This document shows positions 56,541 through 64,000 of a stretch of DNA of 64,000 nt, piece after piece. The notes beneath the pieces were generated by a model that was not told the DNA's origin, searched no databases, and saw nothing but the letters and a program-made list of their open reading frames with translations. The stretch covers positions 28,870,052 through 28,934,051 of the forward strand of contig NC_135622.1 of NCBI RefSeq assembly GCF_053574225.1. The letters run 5' to 3'. The stretch comes from Canis aureus (taxonomy: Eukaryota; Chordata; Mammalia; Carnivora; Canidae). Each line of letters begins with the position of its first letter. Within the stretch, counting starts at the first letter, position 1. Position numbers and translations under genes: made by a program.

Positions 56541-58594
56541 CATAGGCCATGGGTGATTACAATACCTAAAGGGCCGCGTCTGATGGAACGTGCTGGTTGC
56601 ATCCATCTTCCCTCTAGTACCTGGTCCCTTCATGTGCCCTGCACAGCTGAGCCATAGCGGGAAATCCAGCCCTTCAGAACTTTGCATCCCTCGGTAACTA
56701 GACAACTTTACCTGTAATTTGGAGTTTTCACAGTGCTAACCGGACTATAGGTCTGCTAAAAGTGTTTTGAGGTTTAATTCTTTGAAAAGTGGGTTTTATG
56801 TTAAGGCTAGAGAAAGTGGCCAGGGTGAGGGGGCGATGGCCTGACTGCCACAGGCAATAATCCAGTGAGGGCCATCCTTGGGTTGCCCGCTCTGGTCTCT
56901 CTTCCCACCTTTGGTATGAGTTGGGGGGAGATGTTTAATAGGCACCTCTCTGTACCAGAGGGTGGACAAACTCCCAGGATCCACAGAGGGACAAGGTATG
57001 TGAATCACCTGTGAGCTCCTGTTCCTCTCAGAAGAGGGCCAGAACATCTTGATCAGGATGCTAGGTGGGAATCCGGGTGCCACTCTTTACTAACTAGTTG
57101 TGGTGCCCTCCCTGGCCTTCCAGGTGGGAGGGATGAGCCTCATGGCACCAACCTGAGAGGCCGATGTCATGCCAAAGGGAGAGAGCACTTCTGGGATGGT
57201 GTCTGGCATATGGAATGTGCTCGATAAGTGATGGCCAAGAGAATCTGGGTGTGTTCTGGGGCCGCCCTGGGATAGGCTCATGCTCTGCTGACAGGGGTTT
57301 TGAGGGACACGGAGTGTTTCTGAACCACATGTAGGTCTGTAATGATGTGTGGAACACTTTGCGAAAACTGCTGCTCAAGGGAGATCCCCTCAGGAAAGGC
57401 TCTAAGTCTGCTCAGAGTTACGTGGCTTTAGCTTGAGAAATGGGAGCCCCCCTCAGAAACAAGGGAAGGGGGGCCCCTCAAGAGTAGATTTCTCTCTCCC
57501 CTGCCCTGATGCGTCTGGCAGCATAGAACCCTAATAATTTACACAAGGGACCCATATCACTTATCTCTGAAATTAGTCTGTGATAAGCAACGAACGCTTC
57601 CTGGCCGTGCCCTCTCAGTTTTAACTTCTTGAAAAATAAAAACAGTGGGCTTCTGAGAGCTGGACACCTTGGTGCTGTTGAATACATCCTATCCCCCTGG
57701 GCAGCTGTTTCGAAATCTTAAAAAGTTGGCTCCCAACACTGTCAGAATCCACCGTGAGTCAGCATGAACAGGATGTGAGTGCCTGGCTTGTCATTTTCCC
57801 AAGCGTTGAAAAGACTTCAGTGTAGAATAATGCGTTTTACACATTGGTGACTGGGGGCACTGGTCTGGCCTTTCAGCAGTGAGGGATTGGCAGTGCCGTG
57901 GATGTTACAGCCAGTTGAAGTCTATGGCTTTGCTTCCCCAGCCCTGTGCCCTCATACTTACTGCCTGAGAAAGAGGCCTGGGTGAAGCCATCCAGGGAAC
58001 CATCCAGTCTGGGAGTGGGTGTCTGAGCTACTGTTTTGTCACTCCTTCTCAGTTTCCCATGTCTAGAGCTGTTCCTCTGCCATTAGGAGCAGAAAGGGCA
58101 AGGTTGGGGAGCTAGCTCAGGGAACATCCAGAAAATCAAGTCCCTGATGAGGGTTTGTATTTGCAGTGTGATGTGTCTGACCCTGAGGCCATCCTTTGGA
58201 TCTGAGGGAGAGGGAAGTTGTGTACACAATGGGGAGAACTAATTGGGGCCCCTTGCATATTAGAGATGGTCAGGAATAGTGTAATTCAGCCAAACGGGGA
58301 GTAAGAGCAAAGGGGTAACATGTGACCTGAAGCTCCTCTGGGACTGTCCAACACCGGGCTGGCAGTTTCCACCCACTCCCAGTGGATGCCAGCAAACGGG
58401 AAGCCAAATGTATGATTGGCTCTGAATGAGGGACAAATCTTTTAAAGTTCCTGAATGGGTTATCTTCAGTTTTTTCAGTGATAGCTAGACAGCCAGGCCA
58501 AAATGGAGTCATTATGGATTTTACTTATCCATGCAAAAGCTCCTAAATGAGCTAGCTCAGGTCTTATAGGGGAAGCTGGAATTGAGAATCTAAG
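56541..58594. other. Unique noncoding stretch
   Basis: About 2 kb without a confident repeat. 'ggtgtctggcatatggaatgtgctcgataagtgatgg' (57200-57233) resembles an MIR/L2 3' end. No gene recognised. Confidence 0.4.
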
Positions 58595-58745
58595 TAGGAG
58601 GGACCCCAGGTCTCAGTCCCAGTGGTGTCAGCTTCCAGTGTGACCTTAGGAAGATTGCTGAATTCCTCCATGTGGGTGCTTGTACAATGAAGGTTGACCA
58701 GATGATCCTTAAGGCCCGGCCATGTCTCACTCTTTGTGATATAGG
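58595..58745 (+). repeat. MIR-family fragment, sense
   Basis: 'ccagtgtgaccttaggaagattgctgaattcctccatgtgggtgcttgtacaatgaaggttgaccagatgatccttaaggcccggccatgtctcactctttgtga' matches the MIR-family type with 'gttggactagatgatctctaaggtcccttccagctct'. The subfamily is uncertain. Confidence 0.65.
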
Positions 58746-61434
58746 TCAAGACCTGCGTGGTTGAGTGTTTGTTGCTAACATCTGCCTGGCTGTTGTACTT
58801 TTTTTTTTTTAATCCCTCAAAAGTGGGGAATCACTGGAAGAGAGTGCAAGTTCCTTAGCCACCTCTCTATTTCAATGGTGAAACTAAAGGAACCAGGTTT
58901 TCCCTTGTACCCACGCCCATCACTGATGCATTTCTTCGTTCCTGTTTCTCTTTGCCCACCCAGAGAGGCACCACATAAGACATCTTGTGTCCAGTTTCCA
59001 GACTTTAAGTCACGTTAGAAAATGCTAGCTCATAGGACACAAATCAGGAAGCTGGTTTTCCCAGCAGACTCATCTGGGCAGCATTCTTCTTAGAATGTTA
59101 GATAACCACAGAGCCAAATTTATCACCTCTCAGAAAGCCCGACTGCCACGGGCAAATGGGGCTTCTGAGGAAAAAACTAAGGCTGCAGGGGTTGATGGGA
59201 ATCAGCTAACTCACTTGAACAGAAGGTTTAGGGGAAAGATATAAGGAAAAACAATACAGAGTCTCAAGAAATAAATACAGACTATCACAACTGCCATGTG
59301 AAATGTCGGGACAGCAGGAACAATGAGTGGGTAAGAGAAGCTTTGACCTCTGCCACTCAGCAGAACCCCGCTGGCAAAGGCTGCTAGTGTGAAAAGGGTT
59401 CTGCTCCAGATATGTTTGGGAAGCACACAATAAATGAATTTCAACAGCTTTCTTTATTTCCTAAATTCTCAGGGTCGTTTGTATGTGCATTGTGAATGAG
59501 TCTCTAGGGGGAGGATGGGGTTGTTCCAAAATCATGTGCCCCTTCCTCCCTTTTTACAGAGAATTTTGTGCCATTAACAAAAGTCAGGAAATGGGGAGGG
59601 GCAGGGGGCTGCTGGTTTTCCTGGTGAACTCAGGGTTGCATCTTGGGCAGGTCTCATGTGGAGGGGACAGCAGTACCCACGGGGGCTTTGAGTAGACAGG
59701 CAGAGCCTGTTCCTTCTCTAACCAATGATAAATACTACCTGGTCAGAGAAGATGGCTGGAAAGTGTAGGCAGGTGTGAGGTTTGACCTCCCTCCCATGGC
59801 ATTTCTGTCTCCTGCCTTGTCTTCCACCCCCACATGTCTGAGCCACAAATGTAAGCACAAAGCTGGCTTGTAGGGCCACCATCTTTGGGGGAGGTGACAC
59901 TGTCTGTATTTCTGAATTGACCCGGACCTCTGCCTGTCTTTGGAATCATCCTTTCACTTGTTTGGGAACTGAGAATAAGCTTCCACAATGTGCTGCTTGG
60001 GAGCCACATCGTACTGGTCTCAAGTAGCAAAGTTGTTTTTATTAGAACCATAGTCCTTAGAGCTGTCTGAGCCATGTCAAGGTTTTTGTTTGGCCAGCCA
60101 CCCTCCCCACTCCTTTATCTGATCACGAGCTGCCCTTCTCTTTTCTTCCCTCCACCTCACTAAGGCTTCTTGGTGGAAGCCCATCTGTTCACGATGCTTC
60201 CATGTACCTGGGAGGCTCATGCTCCTGAGATGGGGAAATAATAGGGGAGTGGAAGTTCAACCACCATCCTCCTGGTCCATCCTCATTGGGCTACAATTCT
60301 ACAATTCTCTCTCACATCCCTTTGGACCATTGGAGACTGGTGCTCGTGCATCACCTGGGCAAACATCGGAGTTGTCCTGAAAGTCCTGTGTGACCCTTTA
60401 GGGAGACCAACAGAAACATGTAGGGGAAAAGCCTCAGTGTGTTCCAGCAGTAGACCTGACCCGGACGGTCAGAACTAACTTCAATTTTCAGTAAACAGGT
60501 AGTGGGCTTCTGGGAACATCTGCCTTTTCAGTCTCTTGTGAATTATTTTTAAACGAATGCCCTGCCCCCCTCCCCATTGCCACCCGCAATTTTCATTGAT
60601 TATCACTATTTGAATAGATGCTGATAAATTTGATTCCCCAGCTTACTGTGGCATTTATGATCTGTCTTTTCCTTTTCGGTTTCCATGTACTGGAGTGACT
60701 GTCTCTCAATGCGGTTGGCAGTGACCTGTGTTTTTCATGCATGTTTTTGTTTCAGAATAACTGGGAGATGAAACAGGAAGCTGTATGACACAGTTGATCG
60801 AAAATGACACAGACACAGAAAAATCAGGACTCGGCCCCCTCCAGTGCCTCTACCTGCTGCCCACAGCCGGAGTGCAGGTGAAGGGTTTCCCCTGGGGCCT
60901 GATCCTAACTGCTGTGGACTCCAAGGGCCTCCACATTCACGATGATGTGTTTGTGATGTCGTGGTCACAGTCTCGTCTAGCCAGTTTCCTATTGATCTGA
61001 CCAGTCCCTGTGTGTCTTAATCCCTTTTCCTTCATTAAAAGCAAAACTCAAGAAAAATGAATTGTTTGCTTATTAGCTATACTCAAGCATTAGCTGGAAG
61101 AAAACAAATAGCATTTGAGATTAATTTCTATAGCACCACGGGTAAACCCTGCCGTAACCACCCAGATCACGATGACATCTTTAGAAGAGCGTTCAACTTG
61201 AATCTCTTATTACTCAGCCTTGTTTGCCCTGCCTTTTTCTTCCACAGCTCTAGAAGACCTCTCTAGAGTCAGTATTGGCCCGTGTGACATTTGAGGAAAA
61301 CCCTGGAAGACATTTGGAACTCTCTTTTCACTCATATTCTGATCATGGTCTGCAAATGGTGACCCCAAAACCATCACCAACCTTGAGCTTTCTGCTAGAG
61401 GCCTCTGTCTTCTCAGCTGCCTCCTCTGCCCCCT
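58746..61434. other. Unique noncoding stretch
   Basis: About 2.7 kb. 'tttttgtttcag' at 60746-60757 looks like a splice acceptor followed by a 71-aa frame (60785-61000), but no donor pairing or protein similarity is recognisable. No transposable element recognised. Confidence 0.4.
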
Positions 61435-61560
61435 CCCATCAGTCACCCATTCATTTCTTCATTCCACAAGGTTTCTTTGGGGCATACTGTGTGCCATGTT
61501 CTAGAGATAATTTGGATAGGACCAACTCTACCCTGGTCTTCCCAGTGCCTCTAGCCTAAT
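61435..61560. repeat. Possible L2/MIR-type remnant
   Basis: 'cattcatttcttcattccacaaggtttctttggggcatactgtgtgccatgttctagagat' resembles 'cattcattcaacaaatatttattgagcacctactatgtgccaggcactgttctaggg'. The family is uncertain. Confidence 0.5.
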
Positions 61561-61969
61561 GCTGGGGCTTTGCTCACAAGGTGTAGGGTGGCATCATGCA
61601 GTCATCATGGATGTACAGCCTACTCATTTCATGTACATGCCCTGGTTTCTTCAATTCACCCTTCAAATCTGAGCCTCTGGGATGGCAACCAAACATTCTA
61701 TAGAATGGGTGTAAATGTCAAAGCATTCCTTCAGTGGAGTACTACCCTCGTCCCCAACCCTTAATGGAACAACTCAGTCCTCCTGGGGACCTGGTCAGAG
61801 AGGCCGTTGGTAGCTGCCTTCATCGCTTTTGTCAGCCTTCACTTTTAAGCTTAGCAGATGTCCACGAATGATTTAAAGTGATGGTGTTTCATGCTTCTCA
61901 GAATTAATTTCTCAGTCAACCACGATGATAATCTCAACCCTCTCTAGGGTTGATCTCTAGAGCATGGTA
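61561..61969. other. Unique noncoding stretch
   Basis: No repeat or gene recognised. Confidence 0.4.
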
Positions 61970-62255
61970 CAGTGTGTCCTGCAATGCCTCCTCCTCGGGG
62001 AGGCTCTCTCTGACCACCTGTCCTGAGACAACCCCTTACCCCCGCTATTTCTATTTCATGACCCTATTTTATTTTCCTCATGGAACTTGCCAATAGCAAC
62101 AATATCCTGTTTGTTCATTTATTAATTAGCTGTGTTCCTCTCACTTGCCTTCCAAATTTTAGCTCTATGGAGGAAAATTCTAGTCGGTCTTATTTCCCAG
62201 TCCATCCCAGCACCTAACACTCTACTCAATAGTTATGTATTGACTGGATCCATTG
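61970..62255 (+). mobile_element. L2 3' end, sense
   Basis: 'cctcctcctcggggaggctctctctgaccacc', 'ctatttctatttcatgaccctatttta', 'tgttcatttattaattagctgtgttc', 'agctctatggaggaaaattc', 'ccatcccagcacctaacactctactcaatagttatgtattga' follows the L2 3'-end pattern (gggaagccttccctgacc ... agctccttgagggcag ... cagcacctagcacagtgcc ... aataaatgtttgttga). Noncoding fossil. Confidence 0.8.
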
Positions 62256-62337
62256 CCTTATCACTTCTCATAGTGACACTGTGATGTTGAATAGTCTGGT
62301 ATCCAAACCAATGTTTGGTGGATGAGGAAATTGTGAG

Positions 62338-62373
62338 TCCATTTACCTCTGATGGTGTGAGGAGGTAAATGGA
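62338..62373. repeat. 12-bp perfect inverted repeat, 12-nt loop
   Basis: TCCATTTACCTC (62338-62349) and GAGGTAAATGGA (62362-62373) are exact reverse complements. Borderline unusual for a random 64-kb sequence, and similar in form to the stronger hairpins at 16.4 and 20.9 kb. Confidence 0.85.
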
Positions 62374-62574
62374 GTAGTTAAGGTGAGGACGCAGGCTCTC
62401 TGTCAATATACTACCCAGCAGGAAAGGTTGATCATAAACTGTCTGTTGTCTAAATAATCAGATTCTCACCTGAAACCAAGCTTTGACTTGCTAATCAATG
62501 TCCTTAAATTAAATTACATTTGCATATGGTCCTGGAAGATTAAAGGCAACCAAGTAACAGAGAAATGTGTCCTC

Positions 62575-62690
62575 AATGATCTGGAGTATGAGACCCTCAT
62601 CCTCGCTCTGCCAACTCTTGCTTGGGTGAATCACCTAACTTCTCTGGATGCTGCTTTCCTCTGCAGAACACCAAGAAGACTGGATGATCC
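62575..62690 (+). repeat. MIR fragment, sense
   Basis: 'ctctgccaactcttgcttgggtgaatcacctaacttctctggatgctgctttcctctgcag' matches the MIR block around 'cttgggcaagtcacttaacctctctgagcctcagtttcctcatctg'. Confidence 0.6.
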
Positions 62691-63152
62691 CAAAGATCTC
62701 ACCCTGCCCTGAGGTTCTTTTCCCTCCTCTCAGCTGGATCTGTTTCTCAGAGTTCTAGAAGAGGAGGAGGTAGTACAGAAATGTGTCATGGGGAAGCAGA
62801 GACAAAGCCCCTGAGAGTACATGGAGCATAGGCCCAGTTGTGGGTTTGTGGATGTGCCTCATGGGTTGCTCACACAGACTTAAGTCAGCCCCTTAAGACA
62901 CATCCCCCTATCCCAGAACCAGGGGATCTTGTTTGGAAGAAGATCTCCTCTCACCTGTGCTTTTGAGCAGAACTAAATTATACCCTCTGCCCATTTATCA
63001 GAAATTAACCCACTAAGGGTATTTATGACCTGGAAAAGGTGGAAGTCACAGGCTCAGGGAGAAGCAGAAATTACTCATGTGGTATTTTCAGGATAATTAG
63101 TTCACAAGGATAACAAGAGGAACAAACAAGAATGGAACACACAGTTCTCGGC
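62691..63152. other. Unique noncoding stretch
   Basis: No repeat or gene recognised. Confidence 0.4.
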
Positions 63153-63160
63153 GGCTGGGG

Positions 63161-63334
63161 CAATGGTTCTGAATTCTGGCCAGACGTTAGAATTACCCAG
63201 GAATTTTAATAAATCCAATGCCCAGGCTCCCCTAGGACCAATCACAACAGAATTTGGGATGCAAGGGCAGACATTAGTATTTTTTTGAGACTCCCCAGGT
63301 AATTCTATCATGTAGCCAAGATTAAGAACTGTTG
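63161..63334 (+). mobile_element. MER5A-type hAT transposon with target duplication
   Basis: Begins 'caatggttctgaattctggcc' and ends 'gccaagattaagaactgttg', the terminal inverted repeats of MER5A (cagtggttctcaaa ... gagaaccactg). The body includes 'agaattacccaggaattttaataaatccaatgcccaggctccc' and its inverted counterpart 'ttgagactccccaggtaattct'. The flanks ggctgggg (63153-63160) and gtctgggg (63335-63342) are an 8-bp duplication with one mismatch, the length hAT transposition makes. Non-autonomous, no coding sequence. Confidence 0.85.
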
Positions 63335-63342
63335 GTCTGGGG

Positions 63343-63547
63343 TTGTATTGTCCAATATGGTAGTCACTAGCTACACATGTCTCATGAAAACTTAAAACAT
63401 GGCTGTGTGACTGAGGAACTACATTTTTAATTCCTTTTTACTGTAGTTAAGTTAAATATAGTATCCACACGTGGCTATGGTTGGCATATTGGGCAGCGCA
63501 GATATAAAACACATGTGTCATCACAGAAAGTCTACCAGACAGCTCTG
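63343..63547 (+). mobile_element. hAT-Charlie-type transposon (MER58-like)
   Basis: 'ttgtccaatatggtagtcactagctacacatgtctc', 'gtgactgaggaactacatttttaattcc', 'ccacacgtggctatggttggcatattgggcagcgcagatataaaacacatgtgtcatcacagaaagtctaccagacagctctg' match the same family as 5392-5592, here in the opposite orientation. It abuts the MER5A target duplication. The family name is from memory. Confidence 0.7.
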
Positions 63548-64000
63548 TCTAGGTGAACTCTGGTGCCTGTAACTGCCAAGTGAAATCACACTGAATGCAA
63601 GAGAAGTGTAAGGTGGTTATCTCAGTAAGTTAATTTGGCCAGGGCCTGCTCTCCTGTGTTTGGCCTGCAGTGTATTTTTCATTTACCTTTTGAGCCAGGG
63701 ATATGCAGTAGCAAGAGTGACATGCTTTCCAAGGATTGCATGGTAGGATCTGAAAGAACTTAAAATACCTACAAAAGTCCAGCACTCTAACCCAAGTCAC
63801 TTGGCATTCACTCTGGCTGTTTACTCGATTTGCATCTTTGCATCCCTAGCCCTGGAAAGGGAGCTGTCTGAATGATGATTTAATTACCAGAGTTTAGGAC
63901 AGTGGGAAGCACTGTCCAGGAAGAACTTTTGGAAAAGCAGATGGCCAAAGGAGGAGTTTGGAATTTTGTGAGTTCACGATTTGAAATGGGCTCATTGGGG
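63548..64000. other. Unique noncoding stretch to the window end
   Basis: No repeat or gene recognised. Confidence 0.4.

Noticed and set aside
60746..61000. Exon-like segment after a TTTTTGTTTCAG acceptor
   Set aside because: Pyrimidine tract plus CAG is common by chance. The 71-aa frame has no similarity I know and no convincing donor in phase.

Overview
The window is nuclear DNA from a carnivoran mammal, almost certainly a canid (dog, wolf or fox type). The evidence is sixteen tRNA-derived SINEC elements. Most of the younger ones carry the canid-type head GGGATCCCTGGGTGGCTCAG, a (CT)n tract and an ATGAATAAATAAA tail, and several still have intact target-site duplications. The rest of the repeat landscape is ordinary for a placental mammal: MIR and L2 fossils, old L1 3' ends, one very short younger L1 end, three MaLR-type LTRs and four hAT-type DNA transposons.

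I recognise no protein-coding gene, exon or structural RNA gene. The open frames are short, overlap on both strands, and mostly run through SINEs, LTRs or microsatellites, so I treat them as chance. The window is intergenic or intronic; sequence alone does not say which.

Layout. 1-10 kb: mostly unique sequence with MIR fossils, one hAT element and one SINE. 10-16 kb: a SINE-dense stretch including a nested cluster at 13.7-14.3 kb, a MaLR LTR, CpG-rich unique sequence at 12.1-13.2 kb and an old antisense L1 piece. 16-26 kb: a perfect 24-bp hairpin, a dinucleotide array, a pair of inverted copies of an unnamed repeat, a second MaLR LTR and three SINEs. 28.4-29.9 kb: a back-to-back SINE pair, then a CpG island with an ISRE-like and an octamer motif, then the short L1 insertion. 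30-45 kb: MIR, MaLR, SINEs, an old L1 3' end, a long (CTTC)n tract and an AT-rich stretch holding a perfect CRE. 45.5-56.4 kb: about 11 kb in which I see no transposable element. 56-64 kb: MIR, L2 and hAT fossils, ending in two hAT elements side by side.

No gene system or pathway can be reconstructed. The points most worth following up are the 16.4-kb hairpin (with two weaker ones), the CpG island at 29.2 kb, the inverted repeat pair at 18.9/20.2 kb and the transposon-poor 11-kb block. Repeat family names come from memory of consensus sequences; no database search was run.
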